Below, piece by piece: positions 47,270-59,800 of a stretch of 64,000 nucleotides of DNA. Position 1 is the stretch's first letter. Each line of letters starts with the position of its first letter. The stretch comes from Lycocorax pyrrhopterus obiensis. Its lineage: Eukaryota > Chordata > Aves > Passeriformes > Paradisaeidae. The notes under the pieces are model-generated. The model made no database searches, was not told the DNA's origin, and was given only the letters and a program-made list of their open reading frames with translations. The stretch covers positions 7,116,163-7,180,162 of the forward strand of contig JACSVZ010000011.1 of the NCBI GenBank assembly GCA_014706295.1. Direction: 5' to 3'. The position numbers were made by a program, and so were the translations under genes.

Positions 47270-47850
47270 TTAAAAGTCAATAGACAGTGAACCTTGTGCT
47301 GTATCTTCCCTTCCTCTAACATAAATTTCACATGGAATCTCCTCCATCACCCTGTCTTCTATGACCTGCTCGGGGCAGTCGTGAGCTTGCTTGAAAGTGT
47401 AAGTGCTTTTCTTGAATGTGCTGTTAAATGTTTTCATGGGCTGGGGCTGCGCAAAGTCATTGCGGAAGGGCAGTTCCATGGAGCTCAGGTTGGTCCTGCT
47501 CTGCTTGATATTGGAGGCCTGGGAGCCACAGTGGTGGTCGTGAATGCATCTGGAAGCTGTGGAAGGGCGGCGCAGTTTCTGATAGTTCTCAAGTTCCTCT
47601 GATAAATCTGCCAAATCTGCAGAAATTTCTTTGTCCCTTAGTGAGAAGAGTTCATAATGTGGAGGATCAAATACTTCCTGGAAACCAGTTTTATTGAAGG
47701 CAGTCTTGCAAGCCATAACCTTTTTGCGAGGTTGCTTTACTTGCACTAGAATTGAAATGATGAGAAGAACTAAAACTATCCCTGTTGTGATGCCAATGAT
47801 TGTCCCATGGGTTTTGGTGATTTGTTCAAACAATCCAGTTTTTTTCTTTT
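47270..47850 (-). CDS. NETO2: NETO2 terminal exon (transmembrane helix and cytoplasmic tail)
   Basis: It begins [15 protein letters not shown], then a hydrophobic helix of about 20 residues, a basic stop-transfer KQPRKK, and about 150 cytoplasmic residues including [20 protein letters not shown] and [12 protein letters not shown]. It ends [18 protein letters not shown] and then TAA. No PDZ-binding end like that of NETO1 is present. Confidence 0.97.
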
Positions 47851-50800
47851 CTGCAAAGAAAAAAAATGATTATGACATTTATTAATTTCTACACTTTTGA
47901 TAATGTATTTAAACAAAGCAAAACTGTATTGTGATTGCCATGCAAGTGATAAAATTACTTAATGGGACTGGAGACTAGACCTGTATGTCAATGGGATTTG
48001 TCTAATTCCCTGTCATTAGTGGCTACCATATGATAATTCAGTGGCAGGTGCAACTCTGTGAACCAGTGCATGCTGACTCAGCTAGGGTGTGCCTTCCATC
48101 CTGAACCTTTACTGATGGTCTGTATTCCTAAATCTGTGAGTTAAATAGGCTTAAATTAACCTTAAATAGGTTAAATCCAGCTACAGATGATGTTTCTCTT
48201 ACCATGGTTTGCTCCTGCTGGTAACATTCCCAGTGATGTCAGTAGAAGAAAACCTAGATTTAAAATTGTCTAGTTCTTCTTTAAAAGTGAAATATTATCA
48301 GATGTAAGAAAGACTGTATTGTTTGTTTTCACATCTCTTGGAAATGTAATGGCTGCGTCTATAGTGTAAGTCTGTTATACCTAATTCAGCACAGGGAGCT
48401 TTAGCAAAGCTGTATTCCAGTTCTAAGAATCCAATGATCAACTTACTTAAAAAAAAAAGGCAGGGGGACACAACAACCAACCCAAATCATATGGCAATTT
48501 TGGCTAGTACTTCATGTGAAAACACACAAGATGGCAGCATCAGAACAAGATGGTTTTCCATATCTAAAATTCTTAGTTGAAGACTAAAGTTTTCCAGTTG
48601 GATTTCTGTTCCATAAATGTTCTTATCCTAGGGGACTGAAAGATTTGTACACTGCAACATTGGTTAGTGGAAGAAAAGCATTTAAGACTATGTAGAAGAA
48701 AATGTAGTAGCCTAAATCTTGCACAATATTTTTAGATATCTGGCTGCTGGCACCTGAATGTGTGTGTTATGCACCTAAGTACCACACACAGTGCATGGGG
48801 AGAGCTATACACCATCATGTGTTATTTGAAACAACCCTTACACTAAGCAGAGACTCCCAAGGAGCTGGCTAATAAGAAATTACATTTCTGCTTCAGAGCT
48901 TGGCCTATTTACTTTGAGCTACTTTCTACCTTTGAAGTGAAGAAGGATATCGCCCCTTGTCCTGCCTAGCTTAGATCTCAGTGGTACCATCCATGGTGGG
49001 AGGTATGAATTTCAGTGCTACGGCAGTTCTCTTGTCTGCATCTAGGTTTCTTAATTCTTGACAGAAATTTTAATCAAAAAGTTGTTTTGCAAAAGGCGAT
49101 GTCTTCTCCAGTCTCTTAAAATAAATTGTGCACAACTGACTTCTCTATCAATTTTTGTGTTACAGGGCTTAGGCATAAGTAGGTCACAATATGCTCAGAT
49201 TTATGTAGCTATTGATATGGACTAAATGAGAACTCTGGGTGCCTGCAGGAACTGAGCACAACTGTGAGCAGCTCTCTTTTTAAGGCTAAGTATTGCTTAT
49301 TTGGTTGCATTGGTCTCCCTTAGCTGGCAATGTGGATCTAGTCTTCAGCTGCCTCTTAATTTCTGCTGTGCAAGTATTACAGCAGAATTTAGATTGCATT
49401 CAACATAAAACGTGATAGGTTGTTCAGCGCCAGATACGGCAATTTACAAATACTGGGAAAGGCACGGTTTTTATGGAATTAATTTTTTTAATACTGCAGT
49501 ACGTGAGTGAAGTGTGGATTCTAGGAGAGAGTCTAGAAAGCAGCTGGTAAAGATGGGAAAGAGATTTGGAAATTAACAGGGAATGTTGAATATTATGAAA
49601 GGCAAGGATTGTTTAGAGGAAGCTTAGTCTTACATTGCAAACTTGGGAGTTATGGATCAGTTTTGTTAACTGGAAAACTTCCACAATATGCCTTACATTA
49701 GAACATCTATTAGTGGTGTGAACTCCTTTGTTTACCCAAAATGCAATTAAAAAGTAGGGGTTTTTTAATGTTTATTTACTTAAAAAATTCAAGCAGGATT
49801 TGTGCATTGAAAAGACATTTTCTTTTAAGACTTTCTGTAGAGAAGGTTTTGACCCTTTCTGCAGGGTCAGTTTCCCTTTGAAATGGAATACATATTTAAA
49901 TCTTCTGGAGTTTTGTGTTCAGACCTATTGATGCCATTCTATTTGTCAAAAAACCCTAACCAAACAAACTCAAGTGGTTTTGTCCTATTGTTTTCTTTAG
50001 AAAGAAAAACCGTTGGCCTTAGACTGGTTTTGTTTTAACTCTGACAACTGAGCTGTTCTTGAAGCATGGGAGAATGTTTGTGCTTTAACAGAATAACAAT
50101 TTCTTCAAATTACAAAAATTTTTCCTACAAAGCCTGATGACTGAAACAAGTCTTTACTGTAGTTGTGATAATAATATTCTGCAACCCATGTTCTAGAAGC
50201 AGCAATTTACACGTGTCTGTTTTCAATGTGTTTATTTCATGCTTCCTAACAATTCCTCCTTTCTTCCATCCTTTTTCACACCATATACAGCAGCTGAATT
50301 TATCCTGAAATAGCCTGTGATTTACAACTCTAAACAAATGTTTTGTAACTGTCTTTGAGGATCATTGCTTCTATTTCAGCCCTGAGAGAGGCTTTTTGTG
50401 CTTGAAAATTTTTCTGTGTTTTTTCAGCTCTTTATTTTTATCTCTAAAAGGTATTACCTGTCCCTACAATCCTTGCTTCAGTTAAAGTTTAGAAATTGAT
50501 AGGATGCAGCCTCAAAGATACTACATTCTATTTCTTATCAAGCTGATATCCTTTTAAAATAGAGAGTACATGCTGAAGAAGAAGAAATTTAGTTAAAAGC
50601 AGTAAGATCAATATTCAGAATGCTTACATGTGTCCTGAGTTTAAATAAAAAATTTGGAACACCTTCCTGAGATTAGTAGAATAGCTGTCTTCAGCATATT
50701 TCCAGGAAAAAGACATTTCATAACTTTCTTGAAAGGCAAACTGACCAGCCTAGCTCATAAAGGCTGTGATTTGCACTATATTCACCTCTGCAGTGATTCT

Positions 50801-53800
50801 CATCCCAAGGGTATGCACAGTTCTGAATGCCATTGCAGACTAAAGAATTATTGATGCACATGTTGCTATGGCAGAAGTAAGTGTTGCCTGAGCAGGGAGC
50901 TGCAAGAGAGAAGAGAAAGAAAACATTCAGAATTTTCAGTAATTGATGCCTTGCAATAAAACTAATAAGTTCCTGTGTTTGGGGTTTTTAACATGCCTTC
51001 TTCCTCTCTGTTTCAAACACAATCACTTCTCTTGCACATCACTAATTATTATGATGCTCTGCTCTCTCTTCATGTGATTGCTTTCAGAGTATTATCAATG
51101 CTACAAAACCAATTCTTGCTCCAAAGGAGTAGGTAGCAAATAGAGACAGTCACAAACCACAGATAATGGAAGAAGGCTTTAGTATGTGTCTTTAAAAACT
51201 CAATACTTAAAAATCACATGCTCACTATCAATTATATATTTATTCTGCAGAGCATCTGCTGTGTAGATGTTGTGAAGCAGTCCCCGAACATCTGCATTTT
51301 AGAGCCCATTAATATCTTAAGGCAAATCAGATTTCAGCTTGTGGAGGACTGTTTCAGTAATTGCAAGAGATTTCAATAACTAGAGGCATCTAAGTCATTC
51401 CTGCTTGTGAATCAAAAGCTCCTGGATCCTCCTATTAGAGCTAATGCAGGGATTGAGGGAGTACAGTTTAGCTTTTTATATATCTATCTAAATATAGTCA
51501 GAAATTTGAAGAAAGAAATTAACTAGAAAGCTGCCCTATGTTTTTGTATTTGTTACAGCTCCTTGACATTAGGAAAAAGATATTAAAAAGTAGTAATAAG
51601 TCTTTTCAGGATATTGTATAATATACATAGAGTATTATTTATGAATTCAGGGCACTGGACAAGAAATTGGTTTTCCCTTTGTTTCAGTAAAGTGGTATTT
51701 TTATTAAGAAAATGTCTGTTATTAGTGGAGTCAGTTATATATTAAACAGCAAAGATGTGTGATAGACATTCTACTATTTGGTTTCACAGAAAGGATGTGT
51801 TCTTGAGCAGTCTGGATTGTCTGAAACATAACAGGAAACCCAAAGGGTAGAGCAGAGGGAATGACTGCTCCTGAACACTGCGTTTCTCACTCGGTCCTTC
51901 TGTTAGGCTTGAGAATCTCAATGACAAAAAGAGGAGTTATGCCTAAGAAAAAAGAACATTCAAGCCTTTAATTCTGATTTTGCATTCCTAAATTAAAGGT
52001 GTATTGTCTTCCCATTGCTTACTCCACTGAAGTTCGGTAACCTAGACTCATTGGTTTTAAGCTTTTGTATTTGCTGTTACCGCTTAACCCTGGCAATCTG
52101 GCAAGAAGTCCCATACAAGAACTTCCTTTAATTGTAGTGCAAGTATGAATACAGAACATACTTAGCATGTTATTTTGGAACAGTTTATCTATGTAATTTC
52201 AGTGCTTAAAACTGTCATGGTAGCTATCACATCACTTCCCTGCTCAAGTGAATTGAGAATTTAATTGTTTGGAAAGTAGATCTAGTCTGAAGAACACTGC
52301 TTTCGGAAGGTTGAGATAAGGCCCACTCTGTCAGTTATGGTATAATGCAAGACATATTTCCTTTCTTATTTCCCTGAACAGGTGAATATTTTTTACAGTT
52401 CCGTATGTTTGGATGATGCATTCTGCTGTTGCTTTTCCATCTGCCAGCACAGTCTCTATTTTACATGTTTGTGTAGCCTCTTTAACTTTTCATGGGTGTG
52501 GCTTTTGTTCACAGTTCATGAAGATGGGATAAATGGACTTATTCTCCTTTTGTCTGTTATTTGGGGAGTTTGAAGTCTAAAAGTCACAATGATTTATCAG
52601 TTCCAGCCTAGGACTTCAAGGACATAGCTGGCCTCGTCCCATAACAGCTGCCCAAAAGTGGTGCAATGCTCACAGTGCTCTTTGTATCCAGCATTACTCA
52701 TGTATTGAATCAAGCCAGGAATCAAATACATTGATTTTTCCCATTGCTGTTAGCTGAATTACTTAGTCAAATCTGCAGGCAGTGCTAGGTATGTGTTAGG
52801 TGACTGTCATGCACTATTAGTTCATTTATGGAAATCTTTCCAGAAATATTGATCGTTTTCAGGGTTGGCTTCATATAATTACAAATCATTAGCAAGGGAG
52901 AAGAGAAAGCTTAACAATCTGAAAATAAGATAAGCTCAGATTCACTTTTTTCAGTTAGAAAAATTGCTTATGACTAGATTATATAAAAATACTTGAAACA
53001 CTTTTCAGCCACATATTTTTCAATGACCCAATCCAAGCAAGGCAGTATCTCAAGTAAATAACAGTAACCACATCCCTTTGCAGATGTTCTTCTGCCAATG
53101 ACTTTTGAGTTGTTTTAAACTCATAAATTTGGAAAGTTATCTACCTTTAGTAGTACTTAGCGTTTCAACTTCTTGCATTAAAAAATCCCCCATAATCTCC
53201 CCAAAAAACCCAAACTCAACAACAAAAAACCCACTCCAATATTTATAATATAAATAGATCATTTCCCTGGCAAAGTTCATAGCATTTTCTACACTGAAAG
53301 CTGGAATAACTTGCACTATCACCAATGTTAATAATTGTATTGAAATAAAAGCTACTGGAAAAGCAGTTATCAATTTTTGCAAGTTGTACTTAAAACTGAC
53401 ATTTATTTAAATTCTCAGTATCTAAAGCTTATTAAATGCCTCTTGCAGGTTAAGCAGTAGACTAGCTTGAAACACGCAATTGTTCCTTACTACCCTGTAT
53501 TCAAAGTAAGCCAGAAGCTATTTCTCTTATACATATCTGTTACTTTAGAAAGATTGTTTTACAAAAAGTAGCTTTTCTCCTATGTCAAAATGTACTGTTT
53601 TATGGAACAGAACATAAAATCTACCTGTTGCCTGTAACCTGAACTTTCTTGCAAGGTAGCAACCAGGACCTCTTTCAGGACTGGCTACAGATATGTTCTG
53701 TCAGAAAAGTTATTTTTTTGTCAGCAAATCTACTATTTATCCTTCAAGCAAAACTATTTGAAAACCTTTAGCACAAGCATAGGTCTGATTTCCTGAAATG

Positions 53801-56800
53801 GGAACATTTGAGAGCTCTCCCCATGTATCTCAGATCTGCTCTCCAGTTCTGAACTTAGTCTGCTTTAGTACCATTTATTTCCAGGTTCTGCAATGTGGAC
53901 AGTATTGTCCTCTGTAAATACGTGAGGCAACAAAATTCCGTTCTGGGAGAACACCCTTAGAAGAAAAAAATCTCACGAAAAACCTGCTTTCAAGAAACAT
54001 CTTAATTTACAATGAGAATAAAGACTATGTCTAACCCAGGCTATGGAATCCAAGCAAAAACCCAGATGGCATTTACAACTCTGCTTTAATTACAGTCTTC
54101 TTGAAAAACCTGAATTTATCTGCTTATCCATGGTTGTGCAACACCACGGGGCTTTGATAAGGGAGCACGTGTGGGGTCCTTTAGAACCAAATGCAGCTGA
54201 GGGTAAGGGAGCAGCTTGACTGGAGGGGGAGTAGTTCCAGACCCACAACTGGAGATAGAGCTGTGGATAGGAAGGAGAGTGAGACTTTACAGGATCAGGC
54301 TTGTTTTCTACTCTTCTGAACAGCCAGAGTGGACTTAAGAAGAGCCTGTTGTGGTGTCTGGCAGGGAACTGGGAGCTAATGGGAGAGCATACTTCAGTCC
54401 CACTGTTGTCTTTTTGAAGTACGTCTGTGCTCATTTGTCTCTTTGTGAGAAGGATGTAGCCTAGGGCAGTACTGCTGAATTCAAATGGAAAATAAACCTT
54501 TTAAGAACAGAGGAAAGCTTTTCTTCAGGAACCATGTTACAATGGTAATAAAGCAATTATCTAATTTACCTGCTACTATATGAAGGAAACAGAAACAACT
54601 TTTTTCGTAGCTGCTTAATATACAGCTGATGCTTTTCCTAAAATACTTGAAATACCCTGATACCAGGAGAACTGCCACTTTCAGATCTACTTACGATCCA
54701 CAAAGGAGGTGAAGAGCATTCTAAACCTGCTCAGTCTGCTGCCTTCATCTGCCCACATCCGTACCACCCCTGTCCCCGTCTGCAGTGTGACATCGTTGGC
54801 CACTGTGCTGCAGAACTTGGCCTTCAGGTTTTCAATGGAACTGCTCCCATCATACACAGCAACGAAGTTCCTTTTGCATTCATTGGAGTGCTCCATTTGA
54901 TAGTCCAGAAATCGCATATAGATCTGTTAGAAAAGAGGAATCAATGTCTTTAGGAGAAGAAATACAGAGAGGAGAATTTTCTTTCTTAGCAAATCTTGAG
55001 TAAGATGTTTTGTTCCCTTACACATATATGTAATTCCCAATTCACAACTCTTTTAAACTTACATTTTCTTATTAGATGTCCATGTGGAGCATTACCTGAA
55101 ATTTGTCTTGGGTATCTGTTTCATTTCTCCCTGCTCCACAAAACATTCTTTATTTAAAAACTTACTTTGATTTATTTCTGCTCCCTTTGGAAAAACAGTA
55201 CAAAGCAACATACTTGGTGAAGAAACTCCCAAGAAGTTCTGCTAAATGTGAAGTTTATTTCTCTAGAAGAGATACAAGGAATGCATGAATGTACTGAAAT
55301 AATTTAAAAAGTATTTTGCCTGTTCTCTTTCCTTTCTTTTTAATTCATAAAAACAATGTTAAAATATAAGGGAAGGAGTCTAGTCAGAAAAGCTCTGAAG
55401 TAAAATAAGGAAATTAAAATTTATTGCTTCAGAATGAAAGCTAATTACTGAACCATAGCTGTGTTATGGAAGACACAAACCATGAAGTCAGGAGTAATTT
55501 GAATAAAAGTGGAAATGAGAGAAAAGTAAGCTGGCTGTGTAGGAAGAATTAATGAATTTAAGCTAATCTTAATACTTCTAAAAGCAGAAATCTAATCCAA
55601 GAGAAGGCAGCATATGTGTTAGAACACGTGCAGCAAGGAAATTAGAAGATTGAGATGGTATTTAAAGAGTAAGTAAATAATTTATTTTGCTGGGGCAGGA
55701 AACTCATGCAAGACTGTAATTCAGTTAAAATTACATGAACACATCAAAAGGCTTTTTAATCTCTTCAATGGCTGTATTGGAATTCTCAGAATTCTTCTGA
55801 AAGTTTTGAGATATGAAACCAAGTCACCTAGGCATGTTACAAAGGCCATTTTAGACTTAAATTCCTAGATAGCCATTGTGTTGACAGAGAAGAAATGTGT
55901 CCAGGTGGAAGCTGAGATGTTCCTCCCCCATCCATGAGATCTCCCGCATGTTCCTCGGCTCAGCCCGCTCCAGCCTGGGGTTGTTTGAGCACCGCTCCCA
56001 ACCGCCTCTCCAGCCCATACCAGGGCTGCTGCAGAGCTTCTGCACATCAGGGCATTTATGCATCTGCCTAAGGACTCTGGGACTCCTGCTCAGGTGGGAA
56101 GCAGGAGGTCAGGGCAGATCAAATCCCACGCTTGTGCTTTATTACTTAGTTTGCTGCCCCTTTGCCATAGCTCGCTTTTAGCCTCACTGAGTGCCAAAGC
56201 CTTTTAAAACCGAGTTAGAAAGAATTTGCTAAAACAAAACCAACCACCTGTGAGAGACAAAAAAAGATATGCCCCCACCCCCTTCCTACACCTATCAGGC
56301 TTTATTGAAGACATGGCAAAAAAACACAGGGAAAGACAGGTGACACTTGTACCCCTTGGCTTTTCCTTCTCAGTGCTTCCTGAGGCAGGTTGGCCAGCAC
56401 TGCCTTCCCTTGCACATTCTGTCTGAAGGTGCAGCCTGTGGCATATTAGCTCATGCTTCACCTCACTGTTTTGTGATTTTCAGCATATGTATTTTTTCTA
56501 TTTTCTTTTTTTTCCCCCTGCCCTGCTGTTTTTGTTAGATTTACTGCTGGAAATTCTCAGCTACATTGAGAACCTGTCTTCCACTGATGACTTATCTCAA
56601 AAACATGGATGTGAGCTGCAATTGCTAGTATTTGGGCTGAGAGATGGTATTTTCTTTTAATGATTGACTTTATCTATCTGCTACAAAATGACAATGGAAA
56701 CTAAAAATAATTTAGCACACTTTTAGTAGAGCTATTATTTGTACGATAACAAAGGAATAATCCCATTAAAAGTGCTCACCTCTCCACAAGCTCCTTTGGA

Positions 56801-59800
56801 TTAATGTGTTAGGCAAGTATAAAAGGTCCTTACTCTTACATTATACTGATTATTCTGGTAATTTTATGAAATATGGAAGTAATTTATTAAGTATCTGCTA
56901 TACACATTTTAAAAGTACTTTCATTGCTGCACTAGTGTCAGTTTTAAAAGTTTATTTTTATTACAAAATTGAGGAAATTAAAATTGTCTGTGCTTTTTTT
57001 TTCTCAAGAGACTGCACACTATCAGATCTAATGGATTTTATCATAATTCTGCCTGAATTGAAGCTTGAGAAACCACTGTCAGAATACTAACAATTATTTT
57101 TCTGTAATGTTTTAAATTGATAATTTAGGATGATGATCTAATTTCAGGACTCACCCAACTGTAACTCTGCATTCTAGCAACATTCAATAATTTATTAAAA
57201 TACTTAAGCACAAGACCTGGTGCATTCAAGTGGCAATGTAGAGAGAAAATGGGTTTGTTGTTTCTGGAAGATCTTCGTCTATTACTTAGAGTAGTATAGG
57301 GCTCTTAGGAGTTGACTCACTTCCTCAAAGGCTCAAATATATTAATGGACTTTCAATTTCTTTCTTGTCTCTTATTATCATCTTTTTGGATGCTGTTTCA
57401 GAATGCACTTGCAAGGTGGTTAACAGGGTTGGCTAGTTAACTATTAGGAGTGTGTGAGAAGGCAGAGGGAAGGTTTGTCCTCTTGGCAGCTACTTATAAA
57501 TATTTTTTAATTTTTATGCATGTGCAAGCAGAAGCAAAATTAAAGATGTGTATGCTATATGGAGAAAAGTATGTGCTCTTTTGTGCAATTCATATTTAAC
57601 AAATATGATTCTGAAACTAATATGATTCAGGCTATAGCTATTGTATTTTGGGGTTGTGAATAGGATTTTATCCTTCTTTCTGCCTAGCAAAGCCTTTCCA
57701 TTTAGCTCAGACTGCTGATGAAAGTGGGTTTTAAGGTGCTGGTTGTGAATTAGATAGGAGAAGCAGGTACATGTTCTGCTGGCTTTGAACAGAACCAAAT
57801 TCACCAACAGAACCACTGGAGGCAAAATGTTAAGATTTGGCAGTGAGATTTACTAGAAATTACTGAAGATGTCAGCCAGAATTTTTGCCTGCCGTCTTCC
57901 AATAAAACCAGAGTCCAAGTCAAATGCCCCTGAAAATTGTTGCTTAAACAGCTCTCACAGTTATTTGGTATTTGAAGCTTCAAATAATAGGAAGCCAGCA
58001 CTATGGACTTGTGTAAGTTTAATTTCAGAAACAATTCTCTCTCTGGATTTCCTAAGCCACTGCTACATGACTCATTTCAGTGAAAGTACAACATTATGCA
58101 AATCACAGTTAGTGACCATTACCTGTTGCTAATGTCATGGAAACCCATTATATACTGAATTATATGAACAAAACCCACCTTAGCATTTGGAGTAGCTTTA
58201 ATTGTCCATATACAGTCAACTGCTTGTCCTGGTTTTGTTTTTCCTTCTTGTTCTACTTGACTGGAACGTACTATTCCATCAGCTCCTGAGAGCTCAAATT
58301 GGCAGTCTAGGGAGAAGATACACCTTGCTGTCAAATGCAATATGATATTAATTTAAAATTTCATGTATAAAGAAATTGTTACTGTAATACTGTACCTGGA
58401 ATGGGATTTAAAATACCTCCTAGGTAAGTGAAGTCAGGATCTGTAATAGAAAGAAGTCATGAATCACAAGGGCTATCAGTGCTTGAGAATCACTTCAAGC
58501 TTTAGTATTATCTGCAGCTTATGTCCATTTTTTATTATGTCACAATAAAAACTGCCAGAAAGTTTACTGAGTCAATTGGAGCGTATAGAGACAAAGTTTT
58601 TTTAGATGAGAACATTATTCCACAAAGATTGACCTTATCTGAAAAAGGTAATTCTATCCTGACAGCTGAGATTTCTAGCATAACACCAAAAATCACTATT
58701 CAGTATTTTGTTCCTACATTATATTCTGAATTTAACTATGTCAGTTTTCACCGAAATTGCTGGAGCTCCACAGGAGTATGGGGGATCTTTCTCTGTGCAA
58801 AAAGCTTATTTAGATTTATCAGACTGCTGTCTGTGTAGTTCTGAACATTTTGAACTGAGCTCAGCAGAATATATCAACACTTTGAAATTGCTAACCGTTC
58901 TTAAAAAAGTATGTGAAGAAGAACAGTTCAATCCTAAAGGTACTTTTTCCTGGGGTATCTGTGTCTCTTGTATTAGGCCACGTAGAACAGTTCTAGATAT
59001 GGTTTATGAAATGTTCTATGCAAAGAAAGCACTAGTTCATGCAAAAGTGCACACCTGTTTGGTACGAATTTCTTTTCCAAATGATGGTCTTTGGAAAAGA
59101 GTTTGGATCTTTCTGTGATCTTATAAATGTTTTTTTTCTGTATAGGAAGTTTATCACTGCCCCTACAATGCCTCAGTTCTGAGCTTAAGACTCAGCACAG
59201 TTTGGAAAATGCCTTCTTTGCCCTCCTCTTTTTATTTACCTATAGTGAAATCTATAATCACTATATGCAAAACTCTGCAAGGTTTTCAACCTTCTTTGTA
59301 AACTGATTTTTTTATAAAGTAGGAGTATGTGCATGTTCCCGTTCATTTTCAAAACCATGAAATATTTTACCACACTTCATATAAACATAGAGGAAGGAAA
59401 AGAAAAATATCAGTCCTTCAGTTGTTGCAATCTATTGTGAAAATAATATACAGTTTAAATGTATATTTAAAGTTCCAGCCTGCAACTATGGTAATTTAGT
59501 TTTGAAAGTGATGTTGATGAAATGGCTTTGGAAATGGACTTAGCAAAATGCATAAGTATTGTCCCTGTGAAAACATTTTATCATGTTATTCCCAATGCTC
59601 TGGTCAACATGTTAATCTGAAGTTTCCGAGTCTAAATCCCTAAGCAGTAATATCATAATAATGAATTGTGTTTTCATGTGCTCTAGGGCTAAAGATAACA
59701 TTAAGAAATTATGTTTGTGTATACATTTATCGAAGTGGTAGAGCTGACACTTGTATATTGCCTTTTGTCCCAAAGGACAATAAAATGCTGATAGCTACAC

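Noticed and set aside
47294..47602. 102-codon plus-strand ORF
   Set aside because: It is the antisense shadow of the NETO2 terminal exon.
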